DNA from: Ferrovibrio terrae_A
GTDB lineage: Bacteria > Pseudomonadota > Alphaproteobacteria > Ferrovibrionales > Ferrovibrionaceae
Length of the DNA: 64,000 nt
Direction of reading: 5' to 3'
Assembly: GCF_943372915.1 (NCBI RefSeq)
Contig: NZ_CALSAN010000011.1
Span: forward strand, 1 to 64,000
The translations under genes were made by a program, and so were the position numbers. Under the pieces are notes generated by a model. It was not told the origin of the DNA and searched no databases. It was given only the letters and a program-made list of their open reading frames with translations. This document shows positions 23,127 to 31,209 of this stretch, one piece after another. Position 1 is the stretch's first letter. Each line of letters opens with the position of its first letter.

Positions 23127-25904
23127 TCAGTTACCCAGCCTTTCGAGCAGGGCGGGCACATGCACCTGGTCGGCCTTGTAATTGCCGGTCAGCGTGTAGA
23201 TCAGCAGGTTCACGCCGAAGCGATAGGCATATTCGCGCTGGCGCGGCACGTTCGGCACGGTGACGGCCAGTGGCCGGCCATTGGCATCGATCGCCCAGGC
23301 GGCGGCGAAATCATGGCTGCCGATCACGATGGACGTGACGCCATCCTTGTCGCCACCCGGATTGCGTTCGACCCACAGCGTGCCACCGCTATAGCGGCCA
23401 GGGAAATCCTGCAGCAGATAAAACGCCTTGGTCAGCACATGGTCGTCGGGCACCGGCATCAGCGGCGGAATATCGAGCCGGGCCAGCAGCTGGCGCAGCT
23501 TGTCGGTGTTCGGGCTGGCCGCCGTGCCGCTCAGGCCCATGGCCTGGTCGCGGGTGTCGAACAGGATCATGCCGCCGGTCTTCATGAACAGGTCGAGGCG
23601 ACGCAGCGCCGCATCCGACAGCTGCGGTTGCTGCGGCGTGATCGGCCAATAGAGGAACGGCACCAGAGAAATGTCGTCGGCTTCCAGATTGACGCCGATC
23701 GGTTCGGCAGCCTCAATGGAGGTGCGACGGAACAGTACTTCAGTCAGGCCATAGAGGCCGGCGCGGCTGAGTTGGTCGACATCGGCCTGGCCGGTGACCA
23801 CATAGGCCAGCCGCAGGTCGAGCGAGGCCTTCAGCGCGAACTCGTCATTCGCCGACAGCGGATTGGTATTGCGGCGTGGCTGGGCCTCAACAACGCCAGA
23901 GGCCAGCAGCAGGGCCATGGCCAGCATGGTCGTCGCCGGTTTGCGCCAGCCAGACAGCCGCGCCGGCAGCAGGCCGCGCAGGCCCAGGCCGATCAGCCAG
24001 TCGGCCAGGAACAGCAACAGGGCGGCGCCGAGCAGCCAGGGCAGCAGATGCATCTCGCGCGAGGTGGCATCCAGGCGCAGCTGGGTCACAGCCGACGGCC
24101 AGTTGGTGACCGGCAGCAATTTAGTTTCGGCATTGGCGGTGTTGAGCGCCTGCCGGCTGTCGAGGCGGCCATACCAGCCCGGCGGATGGCGCGGATTGGG
24201 TTTGGTCGAGGCCAGGCTGCGCGGCGCAATCGGCTGCACGGCCGGGCCGGGTTCGACCGCGCGGCCGAAACCGTCCAGCACGCTCAGCGGCGGCAGCGGC
24301 GTATCAGCCGCTTCGCCGGTTCCGGTAATGCCCTGGGACAGATCGATCACCTTGCGCAGCATTTCCACATAGAACCCGCTCAGTGCCAGATCAGACCACA
24401 ATGTATTGGCGGTGGTGTGCACCAGGATCAGCCAGCCCTTGCCGCGCTGGGTGGCGGTGACCAGCGGCGTGCCGTCTTCCAGCCGCAGCCAGGTCTTGTC
24501 GCCCAGTTGCGCTTCCGGTTCGGCCAGCACCTGGCGGCTGACGCTCACCTCGTTGCTGCCGGCGAGGCCATAGAAGGGGCTGGTTTCCGGCGTGGCGCCC
24601 AGCCGCTGCGGCTGCGACCAGGACAGTGCACCGCCCAGCTGGCGTGCGCCCTGGCGCAATTTGACCGGCAGCAGGGCATCGGTGGCCTCGGCCATGCGCG
24701 GACCGGCAAAACGCAGCAGCACGCCGCCTTTGTCGATCCACTGTTCCAGCTGACGGGTTTCGCTAGCCACCACCTGGGCCACATCGGCCAGCACCACCAC
24801 GGCGATCTCACGCTGCAGCAGTTCACCAACCGGCGCGGATCGCAGCTCGGCATAAGGGGTCAGCGCGCGCTCCAGATAGAACAGGTCGCCCAGCAGCGGC
24901 TGGCGGGTCTCGACCGCGCCGCCGGTGACCAGGCCGACCGGGCGGCGACGCCAGCGGTCATCCAGCAACTGCACGCTGCCAGCGCTGGGCTGTTCCTCGA
25001 TCTCGAGGCGCGAGAGCTGGTTGCGCAATTCGCTCGGCAGATCGAGCTTGTGGCTGGCGGTTTCGGCGCGGCCGCTGAAGCTGAGGGAGTCGCGCGCCAG
25101 CACGCGGCCCTGATCGGTGACGGCACGCAGCGTCACGGTCTGGTCGCCGGTTGCATTGCCGCTGCGCCGCACGATGATGTTGTCGCCCTGCGCGGTGGTC
25201 ACCGGCGGCAACAGGGCGAGCGCCACATCGTCGGGCGCGGTGATAACACTGACCGGACCCAGGCGCAGCAGCCATTCGGCCAGAGTGTAGGTGCCTTCGC
25301 CGGACTCGTCGTCGCGCAGGCTGTCGCTCAGCCAGACCACATCGGCACTGTCGGGCAGCCGCGCCTGCTGCAGGGCCTGCACCAGGGCGGCACGGTCGCT
25401 GGCCCAGGCCTTGGGCTGCAGGGTTGCGATCAGCGGCCGCAGGTCGCCGGCCGGCATCAACTGGCTCGGCTGCATCGCCTCGCCATTGGCCGGCGCGGCA
25501 GTGGTGATCAGCAGGGCCGGGCGACCGTCGCGTTCGGCGCTTTCCAGCAGCGCATCGGCGCGGGCGATCTTTTCACGCCAGCGCGGCGCCGCGGTCCAGC
25601 CATCGTCGATCACCAGCACCAGCGCTTCGCCATCGCGCTGCACGGCCTGCGGATTGAGGATCGGTTCGGCCAGGGCCAGGATCGCCAGGGCGGCAATCAG
25701 CAGGCGCAGCAGCAGCAGCCAGAGCGGCGTATGGGCCGGGGTTTCCTCCTTGGGGCGCAACAGGAGCAGCAGGCGCAGCGGCGGGAAGGTCACCAGTTTG
25801 GGCTGTGGCGGCGTGATGCGCAGCAGCCACCACAGCACCGGCAGGCTGGCCAGGGCGGCGAGCGCCCAGGGCGTGGCGAAAGCCAGTGCGCCAAGCGACA
25901 GCAT
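23127..25904 (-). CDS. BatA-like N-terminal domain plus DUF4159 membrane protein
   Basis: 925 residues. The N-terminus has the aerotolerance-regulator (BatA) signature with two helices (FATPWALAALASLPVLWWLL, LRLLIAALAILALAEPIL). Residues about 90-270 are vWA-like with a weak DDGWTA. A periplasmic stretch and a further helix (LPWLLGAALLLFLADWLI) follow. The C-terminal ~215 residues are DUF4159 (SLDLRLAYVVTGQADVDQLS, GMILFDTRDQ, YLLQDFPGRYSGGTLWVE). The gap to the upstream DUF58 gene is only two bases. The architecture recurs in alphaproteobacteria next to MoxR and DUF58. No catalytic activity can be assigned. Confidence 0.85.
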   Translation of the reverse strand: MLSLGALAFATPWALAALASLPVLWWLLRITPPQPKLVTFPPLRLLLLLRPKEETPAHTPLWLLLLRLLIAALAILALAEPILNPQAVQRDGEALVLVIDDGWTAAPRWREKIARADALLESAERDGRPALLITTAAPANGEAMQPSQLMPAGDLRPLIATLQPKAWASDRAALVQALQQARLPDSADVVWLSDSLRDDESGEGTYTLAEWLLRLGPVSVITAPDDVALALLPPVTTAQGDNIIVRRSGNATGDQTVTLRAVTDQGRVLARDSLSFSGRAETASHKLDLPSELRNQLSRLEIEEQPSAGSVQLLDDRWRRRPVGLVTGGAVETRQPLLGDLFYLERALTPYAELRSAPVGELLQREIAVVVLADVAQVVASETRQLEQWIDKGGVLLRFAGPRMAEATDALLPVKLRQGARQLGGALSWSQPQRLGATPETSPFYGLAGSNEVSVSRQVLAEPEAQLGDKTWLRLEDGTPLVTATQRGKGWLILVHTTANTLWSDLALSGFYVEMLRKVIDLSQGITGTGEAADTPLPPLSVLDGFGRAVEPGPAVQPIAPRSLASTKPNPRHPPGWYGRLDSRQALNTANAETKLLPVTNWPSAVTQLRLDATSREMHLLPWLLGAALLLFLADWLIGLGLRGLLPARLSGWRKPATTMLAMALLLASGVVEAQPRRNTNPLSANDEFALKASLDLRLAYVVTGQADVDQLSRAGLYGLTEVLFRRTSIEAAEPIGVNLEADDISLVPFLYWPITPQQPQLSDAALRRLDLFMKTGGMILFDTRDQAMGLSGTAASPNTDKLRQLLARLDIPPLMPVPDDHVLTKAFYLLQDFPGRYSGGTLWVERNPGGDKDGVTSIVIGSHDFAAAWAIDANGRPLAVTVPNVPRQREYAYRFGVNLLIYTLTGNYKADQVHVPALLERLGN

Positions 25905-25906
25905 GC

Positions 25907-26824
25907 TCAGCGCCCCGCTGGCAGGGCACGTTCACCCTGCAGGGATTGATACAGCGTCAGCAGCGCCGTCTGCGCCGGCCGGTCGGTGCGGTGTTTGATG
26001 TGGCGCCACCCCAACCGGCCGCAGACCTCGGCCAGTTCATGCTGGTGCGCCGCAAAGGTGCTGCGCCATTCATCGGCCATGGTTTCGGCACGCGGCGCCA
26101 GCAGCGGGTCTTCGCCTTCCAGCCCGAGGAAGCGGGTGCGGCCCTTGTAGGGGAAGTCTTCCTCGGCCGGGTCGACCAGACGCAGCAGCGTGCCCTTCAC
26201 GCCCATATCGGCATACTGGCGCAGCCGCGCGGCGATTTCCGGCACCGGATACAGGAAATCGCCCATCAGCACGACATGGGCATAGCGGGGCAGCACCTGC
26301 TGTGGCGGCAGACTGGCCTCAGCGGTCTCAAAACGCGAGCGGATCAGGCGCTCGGCGATGCGTTCCATCACCATGCGGCCCGAGGCCGGCCGCTGCGGAT
26401 GACCGAGCAGGGCGACCCGCTCGCCGCCGCGCAGCAGCAGGCTGGCGAGTGCCAGCAGCAGCAGATCGCCGCGCTCGTCCTTCTGTTCCATGCCGAGGTT
26501 GGATTTCCAGCGCATGGAGGGCGAGGGATCGCGCCACAGCCACACGCTTTCGGCAGCTTCCCATTCGTTTTCGCGGATGAAGGCGACCTGGCGCTTGGCG
26601 GTCTGGCGCCAGTCGATACGGGTCAGGGCATCGCCCTGGCTGTAGCGGCGGAACTGCCAGAAGGCATCGCCGGGACCGACGCGGCGGCGGCCATGCACGC
26701 CCTGCTCCACGGTCGCGGCGACGCGTTCAGCGGCCACCAGCAGCGGTGGCAGGAATGCGGCAAAGTGTTCGGCGCGCTGGCGCCGGGCGTTAGCGGTTGT
26801 TCCAGCCGCTGCGGCCGCTGTCAT
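25907..26824 (-). CDS. DUF58 domain-containing protein
   Basis: 305 residues. The DUF58 core is plain: GPGDAFWQFRRYSQGDALTRIDW, then TAKRQVAFIRENEWE with a vWA-like end. DUF58 proteins partner MoxR AAA+ ATPases. No membrane segment is seen, unlike many DUF58 proteins that begin with two helices. The start overlaps the MoxR stop by three to four bases (ATGA). The role is inferred from linkage: an adaptor between the MoxR ATPase and the large membrane proteins encoded downstream. Confidence 0.88.
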   Translation of the reverse strand: MTAAAAAGTTANARRQRAEHFAAFLPPLLVAAERVAATVEQGVHGRRRVGPGDAFWQFRRYSQGDALTRIDWRQTAKRQVAFIRENEWEAAESVWLWRDPSPSMRWKSNLGMEQKDERGDLLLLALASLLLRGGERVALLGHPQRPASGRMVMERIAERLIRSRFETAEASLPPQQVLPRYAHVVLMGDFLYPVPEIAARLRQYADMGVKGTLLRLVDPAEEDFPYKGRTRFLGLEGEDPLLAPRAETMADEWRSTFAAHQHELAEVCGRLGWRHIKHRTDRPAQTALLTLYQSLQGERALPAGR

Positions 26825-27819
26825 CGCAAGGGAGCGGTCAGCTTTGCGATGACGTCGGAAACGGTGACGCCTTCGGCGCGGGCGGCGAAGGTGAGGGCCA
26901 TGCGATGCCGCAGGATCGGGCCGGCGAGCGCCAGCACGTCTTCAATAGAGGGTGCGAGGCGGCCCTGCAGCAGGGCACGGGCGCGCACGGCCAGCATCAG
27001 GGCCTGGCTGGCGCGGGGGCCGGGACCCCAGGCCACCAGCTCGGCCAGACCGGGAATGTCGGTTTCCTCCGGGCGGCCGGCGCGGACCAGGTTGAGGATG
27101 GCTTCCACCACGCTCTCGCCCACCGGGATACGGCGGACCAGGCGCTGGGCGGCCATCAGGTCGGCGGCATTCAGCACGGTGGGGATCGATTCTTCCGCCG
27201 CGCCGGTGGTGGCGAACAGCATGCGGCGCTCGGCCTCGCGGTCGGGATAGCGCACATCGATCTGCAGCAGGAAGCGGTCGAGCTGGGCTTCCGGCAGCGG
27301 ATAGGTGCCTTCCTGCTCCAGCGGATTCTGCGTCGCCAGCACATGGAAGGGTGCAGGCAGTTCGTGGCGCTGGCCCGCCACCGACACCTGACGCTCCTGC
27401 ATGGCCTGCAGCAGTGCGGATTGCGTGCGCGGGCTGGCGCGGTTGATTTCATCGGCCATCAGCAGTTGGCAGAAGACCGGGCCGGGAATGAAGCGGAACG
27501 AGCGCCGCCCGGTTTCGCTTTCCTCCAGCACCTCGGAGCCGACGATATCGGCCGGCATGAGGTCGGGGGTGAACTGCACGCGGCGGGCATCGAGGCCGAG
27601 CACCTTGGCCAGTGTCTCGACCAGTTTGGTCTTGGCGAGACCCGGCACGCCGACCAGCAGGGCATGGCCGCCGGCCAGTAAAGTGATGAGAGTTTCCTCC
27701 ACCACATCGCCCTGACCGAAGATCACCCGGCCGACCGCATCGCGGGCGGTTACGAGACGGCCGCCGACCCGTTCGATCTCTGGGAGGATATGTTCGGCGG
27801 TATCGCTCAAATTGTGCAT
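26821..27819 (-). CDS. MoxR family AAA+ ATPase
   Basis: 332 residues. MoxR ATPases are chaperone-like; known relatives help mature methanol dehydrogenase or act in envelope and oxidative stress. Walker A is GVPGLAKT (57-64) and Walker B with sensor is MADEINRASPRTQSALLQAM (from 121). Sensor 1 is the ATQNPLEQEGTYPLPEAQLD segment and the lid follows. It is the first gene of the four-gene operon and is divergent from the DUF1285 gene with 38 bases between. The intervening bases are AT-rich (GAGTATATAGTAGA) and must hold both promoters. Confidence 0.95.
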   Translation of the reverse strand: MHNLSDTAEHILPEIERVGGRLVTARDAVGRVIFGQGDVVEETLITLLAGGHALLVGVPGLAKTKLVETLAKVLGLDARRVQFTPDLMPADIVGSEVLEESETGRRSFRFIPGPVFCQLLMADEINRASPRTQSALLQAMQERQVSVAGQRHELPAPFHVLATQNPLEQEGTYPLPEAQLDRFLLQIDVRYPDREAERRMLFATTGAAEESIPTVLNAADLMAAQRLVRRIPVGESVVEAILNLVRAGRPEETDIPGLAELVAWGPGPRASQALMLAVRARALLQGRLAPSIEDVLALAGPILRHRMALTFAARAEGVTVSDVIAKLTAPLR

Positions 27820-27857
27820 GGGAATGAGTATATAGTAGAAGCGAAACGAAAGCCCAG

Positions 27858-28451
27858 ATGCCTTATATGTCCGCTACCCCGCCAAAAGGCCCCAGTCTCA
27901 AGGAAGTGATCGCCCGGTTCGGTGGCGAGGATGGATTGCGTAAAAAACCGCCGGTACATCTGTGGAACCCGCCATTTTGCGGGCAGATCGATATGCGGAT
28001 CGCCCGGAACGGGAGCTGGCACTATATGGGTTCGCCGATTCCGCGACCGGCCATGGTCAAGTTATTCGCCAGCATCCTGCGGCGGGAGCCGGATGACAGC
28101 TACGTTCTGGTGACGCCGGTGGAGAAATGCGCCATCCGAGTCGATGACGCGCCCTTCGTTGCCGTCGAGGCGACGGTTGCCGATGAGGGTGATGCACGCC
28201 TGATCGCGTTTCGCACCAATGTGGATGACATCGTGCCGCTGGATGCCGAGCATCCGCTGCGCATCGCGGTGAATCCGCAGACCGGCGAGCCATCGCCCTA
28301 TGTGTTAGTGCGAGACCGGCTGGAAGCGCTGATCGCGCGTCCGGTCTATTATCAGCTGGTCGAGATGGCGGAGGAGCGCGTTGTCGATGGCAAGACCATG
28401 CTGGGCGTGCAGAGCGCCGGCAACTTTTTTGCGTTAGGGGAAATGCCGTGA
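27858..28451 (+). CDS. DUF1285 family protein
   Basis: 197 residues, function unknown. DUF1285 proteins share the blocks PPVHLWNPPFCGQIDMRIARN, GSWHYMGSPIPRPAMVKLFA and YVLVTPVEKCAIRVDDAPFVAV, all present. Structures of family members show a PH-like fold, as far as I know. A second in-frame ATG at 27867 could be the true start. The stop overlaps the nudL start by four bases (GTGA). It is first in a run DUF1285-nudL-DUF6111-cca seen in several alphaproteobacteria. Confidence 0.88.
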   Translation: MPYMSATPPKGPSLKEVIARFGGEDGLRKKPPVHLWNPPFCGQIDMRIARNGSWHYMGSPIPRPAMVKLFASILRREPDDSYVLVTPVEKCAIRVDDAPFVAVEATVADEGDARLIAFRTNVDDIVPLDAEHPLRIAVNPQTGEPSPYVLVRDRLEALIARPVYYQLVEMAEERVVDGKTMLGVQSAGNFFALGEMP

Positions 28452-29119
28452 ATGCTGCCGTGCCGTTAATTATCGACAGCACGCCTGCCGTCGAGCGTTT
28501 GCGCACCCATCTGCAGCCGGTGCCGAGCTTCGATGCGATCCCGCGCGACTTCACGCTGGCGGCGAAAGGCGACTTCCAGCTCAACCCGGGCTTTACGCCG
28601 CTGCGGGCTGGGCCGCTCAATCCGGCTGCCGTGCTGGTGCCGGTGGTGGCCTATGAAGACGGCGAACGGGTGATCCTGACCAAGCGCACCGCGCATCTGT
28701 CCAACCATGCCGGCCAGATCAGCTTTCCCGGCGGCCGTGTCGATGCCGAGGATCCCGATGTGATCGCCACGGCGCTGCGCGAGACCGAGGAAGAGATCGG
28801 GCTGGACCGCAGCCATATCAGCGTGCTGGGCGCCCTGGATGCCTATGTCACCGGCACCGGTTTTGCCGTTGTGCCGGTGGTCGGCCTGGTGCGACCGGGC
28901 TTTGCCCTCAGCCTGGCCCAGCATGAGGTGGCCGAGGTGTTCGAGGTGCCGTTCGGCTTCCTGATGGATCCGCGCAATCACCAGCGGCACAAAGGCGTAT
29001 TCAACGGCGTCGAACGGCAGTGGTGGGCGATGCCCTACCGCGACTATTACATCTGGGGTGCCACGGCGGGCATGCTGCGCAACCTGCACGACCTGCTGGC
29101 GAAGGGGCCTGACGCATGA
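28448..29119 (+). CDS. NUDIX CoA pyrophosphatase, NudL-like
   Basis: 223 residues. It probably hydrolyses CoA and acyl-CoAs to phosphopantetheine and 3',5'-ADP. The Nudix region is FPGGRVDAEDPDVIATALRE followed by TEEEIGL, which is the NudL/YeaB version with two extra residues relative to the canonical box; the CoA-specific upstream block LTKRTAHLSNHAGQISFPGG is intact. The start is a GTG overlapping the DUF1285 stop. The downstream DUF6111 gene overlaps by four bases. Confidence 0.93.
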   Translation: MNAAVPLIIDSTPAVERLRTHLQPVPSFDAIPRDFTLAAKGDFQLNPGFTPLRAGPLNPAAVLVPVVAYEDGERVILTKRTAHLSNHAGQISFPGGRVDAEDPDVIATALRETEEEIGLDRSHISVLGALDAYVTGTGFAVVPVVGLVRPGFALSLAQHEVAEVFEVPFGFLMDPRNHQRHKGVFNGVERQWWAMPYRDYYIWGATAGMLRNLHDLLAKGPDA

Positions 29120-29370
29120 GCCGCCTGATTGTTCATCTGCTGCCGCTGATCCTGCCGTTCCTGCTCTATGGCCTCTACATCTGGCATGTGAAGCGCAGCG
29201 GCAAGGACGGCCCGGAGGCGACGCCCTGGTTCTGGCTGGCCGCCATCGGCCTGGTGCTCATGACACTCAGCTTCCTGGGCTACGATCTGGTCTTCGGTGG
29301 ACAGACCGGCGATTACGCGCCGGCGCGGTTTGAAGACGGTCGCATTGTGCCGGGCCGGATCGGCCAGTGA
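29116..29370 (+). CDS. DUF6111 family small membrane protein
   Basis: 84 residues. Two membrane helices are visible: LLPLILPFLLYGLYIWHV and WFWLAAIGLVLMTLSFLGYD. The C-terminus is polar (FEDGRIVPGRIGQ) and probably in the cytosol or periplasm depending on topology. The family is alphaproteobacterial and uncharacterised. It overlaps nudL by four bases and precedes cca by ten bases. Confidence 0.75.
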   Translation: MSRLIVHLLPLILPFLLYGLYIWHVKRSGKDGPEATPWFWLAAIGLVLMTLSFLGYDLVFGGQTGDYAPARFEDGRIVPGRIGQ

Positions 29371-29380
29371 GGCGGCGGCC

Positions 29381-30649
29381 GTGACTCTGCCGGACTCGAT
29401 TCCGCCCGTCGACTGGATGACGGCGGCGCCGACCCGCAGCCTGTTGGCGGCGCTGGGTGCCGGCGGCGCGCCGGTGCGTTTTGTCGGCGGCTGTGTGCGC
29501 GACGCCATCCTGGGCCTGCGGCCTGCCGATATCGATCTCGCCACCCCGGAAACGCCCGAGGTTGTGATCCGGCGGCTGCAAAAGGCGAAGCTGAAAGCCG
29601 TTCCCACCGGCATCGACCATGGCACCGTCACCGCCGTGGTGCCTCCGGCCACCTTCCAGGTCACCACCCTGCGCCGCGATGTCGCCACCGACGGTCGCCA
29701 TGCCACCGTGGCCTTCGGTACCGACTGGGCCGAGGATGCCGCGCGGCGCGATTTCACCATCAACGCGCTCTACGCCGATGCCGATGGCCGGCTGTACGAC
29801 TATACCGATGGCCGCGCCGATCTTGCGGCCGGCCTGGTGCGGTTCATCGGCGATCCGGCTGCCCGCGTGGCCGAGGATTACCTGCGGGTGCTGCGGTTTT
29901 TCCGTTTCCATGCGCGCTTTGGGCGGGGCGCGCCGGATGCTGCGTCGCTGGCCGCCTGCGCCGCGGCGGCCGACCGGCTGGACCGCCTGTCGGGGGAGCG
30001 GATTCGCGACGAGCTGCTGAAAATCCTGGGCCTGCCCAATGCCGCCGATGCGCTGCTGCTGATGCAGCAGAGCGGCGTGCTGGCCGCCGTGTTGCCTGAA
30101 GCGCGCTTCGACGCGGCGACCCTCGGACGGCTGATTACCCTACAGACGGCTGTCGCCGCCGGCAGCCAGGCCGAGCCCGAGGTCTGGCCGCGCCTGGCCC
30201 TCCTGCTTGCGGGCGATAGCGCGGCCGGCATGGCGATGGGCGATCGTCTGCGCCTGTCGAACGCACAGCGTCTGCGCCTCGAGGGCCTGCTGTCGCTGCC
30301 GCCGATCGATGCGGCGATGCTGCAAGACGAATCGGCGTTTCGGCTGATGCTCTATCGCCTGGGGGCAGAGCGGTGCCGCGATGGCATCCTGCTGGCGGCG
30401 AGCCGTCAGCAGGTCGATGGCGACCTTGCCGTGGCCCGGTCGATTGCCAGCACGACCTGGCAGCGCCCGGTCTTTCCATTGCGGGGTGCCGACATCCTGG
30501 CCGCCGGTTTCGCCCCCGGTCCGACGGTCAGTGCCCTGCTCAACGAATTGGAATCCTGGTGGGCGGATGAAGGATTCCGCCCCAATCGCGAGGCCTGCCT
30601 GCAGCGCCTGGGCGATCGCGTGCGTCTGACCCCGGAAGACGAGGGTTAA
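29381..30649 (+). CDS. cca: CCA-adding tRNA nucleotidyltransferase
   Basis: 422 residues. It adds or repairs the 3' CCA of tRNAs. The class II nucleotidyltransferase motifs are present: FVGGCVRDAILGLRPADIDL with the DxD metal site, TLRRDVATDGRHATVAFG, and RRDFTINALYAD, followed by FIGDPAARVAEDYLRVLRFF. An upstream in-frame ATG-like start at 29297 would overlap DUF6111 by over 70 bases; the GTG at 29381 with GAGGCGG upstream is preferred. Last gene of its run. Confidence 0.95.
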   Translation: MTLPDSIPPVDWMTAAPTRSLLAALGAGGAPVRFVGGCVRDAILGLRPADIDLATPETPEVVIRRLQKAKLKAVPTGIDHGTVTAVVPPATFQVTTLRRDVATDGRHATVAFGTDWAEDAARRDFTINALYADADGRLYDYTDGRADLAAGLVRFIGDPAARVAEDYLRVLRFFRFHARFGRGAPDAASLAACAAAADRLDRLSGERIRDELLKILGLPNAADALLLMQQSGVLAAVLPEARFDAATLGRLITLQTAVAAGSQAEPEVWPRLALLLAGDSAAGMAMGDRLRLSNAQRLRLEGLLSLPPIDAAMLQDESAFRLMLYRLGAERCRDGILLAASRQQVDGDLAVARSIASTTWQRPVFPLRGADILAAGFAPGPTVSALLNELESWWADEGFRPNREACLQRLGDRVRLTPEDEG

Positions 30650-30823
30650 CGCGCTAAATATTTGATTTTATTTTATTTTGATTCCGACGCGGCCTGCCTG
30701 GGCAGGGATGGGACTGTAGTCAGCACGGAATTACTACAGCCCTAAAAGAGCTTGAGCTCCACGTCGGCGCCGTAAACCCGGTCGCCGACGTGGAGCTCAA
30801 GACCACATACTAAAACTCTAACT
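30650..30823. other. Intergenic region with a perfect 19-bp inverted repeat
   Basis: After cca the sequence is AT-rich (TTTGATTTTATTTTATTTTG at 30661-30680). A 7-bp inverted repeat CTGTAGT/ACTACAG lies at 30714-30739. The major feature is the 19-bp stem at 30751-30801, described separately. No coding sequence is visible. Confidence 0.5.
30743..30801 (-). terminator. Terminator-like 19-bp perfect stem downstream of the histone-like gene
   Basis: Left arm CTTGAGCTCCACGTCGGCG at 30751-30769 and right arm at 30783-30801 pair perfectly around a 13-base loop. On the minus strand the stem is followed by CTCTTTTAGG, a short U-run, so it can end transcription of the 30824-30940 gene. On the plus strand no U-run follows. 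Confidence 0.55.
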
Positions 30824-30940
30824 TTACTTCTTCTTGGCGGCCTTCTTCTTGGCAGCCTTCTTCTTGGCCTTCGGGGCCTTCTTAGCCTTCACAGCCTTCT
30901 TCGCCACCTTCTTCTTAGCGGCCTTTTTCTTCGCAGCCAT
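30824..30940 (-). CDS. 38-residue Lys/Ala-rich histone H1-like protein
   Basis: The product is almost entirely Lys, Ala and a few Val/Pro: it opens MAAKKKAAKKKVAKKAVK and ends KKKAAKKKAAKKK. Such proteins resemble the C-terminal tail of histone H1 and the bacterial Hc1/AlgP-type tails; they bind DNA or RNA by charge. GGAGGAG precedes the ATG by seven bases, a strong ribosome site. It is preceded by a 5' region with hairpins and followed by a terminator-like stem, so it looks like a stand-alone gene. Very small size means function can only be guessed. The same kind of segment forms the N-terminus of MtnP at 35466. Confidence 0.75.
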   Translation of the reverse strand: MAAKKKAAKKKVAKKAVKAKKAPKAKKKAAKKKAAKKK

Positions 30941-31209
30941 GAGTTTCTCCTCCATGGATTAGAGTGCGGTTTTCACCGCAACGAAGTTTTCGGGAAATGT
31001 TTCCCGAACACGTATATCTGTAGCACAACGCTGCAGTATTAACCACTAAATCTTGCGCGCGCTTAAAAAATGGTTAAGCGCATTCCCAATCCGATATCGG
31101 AATCGTGCACGCGGCACGAACGAAAAAGCATCGCTCAAGTAAAACGCGTGCGATGACTTGCGAGTATTACAACATGCAAAAAAGCCGCATGAAATCTGGT
31201 GTTTTTTAA
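30941..31209. other. Leader/promoter region of the histone-like gene, with hairpins
   Basis: Three inverted repeats are visible: GCGGTTTTCACCGC (30966-30979), TTCGGGAAA/TTTCCCGAA around TG (30989-31008) and GCGCTTAA/TTAAGCGC around seven bases (31059-31081). The region is AT-rich (about half AT) compared with flanks. The first two could lie in the 5' leader of the 38-residue gene. The third is far enough upstream to be an operator or the end of hemF transcription on the same strand. Confidence 0.4.

Noticed and set aside
23160..25949. A 929-residue open frame on the plus strand antisense to the DUF4159 gene
   Set aside because: It is rich in Gln/Gly/His/Arg as expected for a shadow frame of GC-rich codons, and it has no recognisable domain; the minus-strand frame has clear BatA and DUF4159 motifs.
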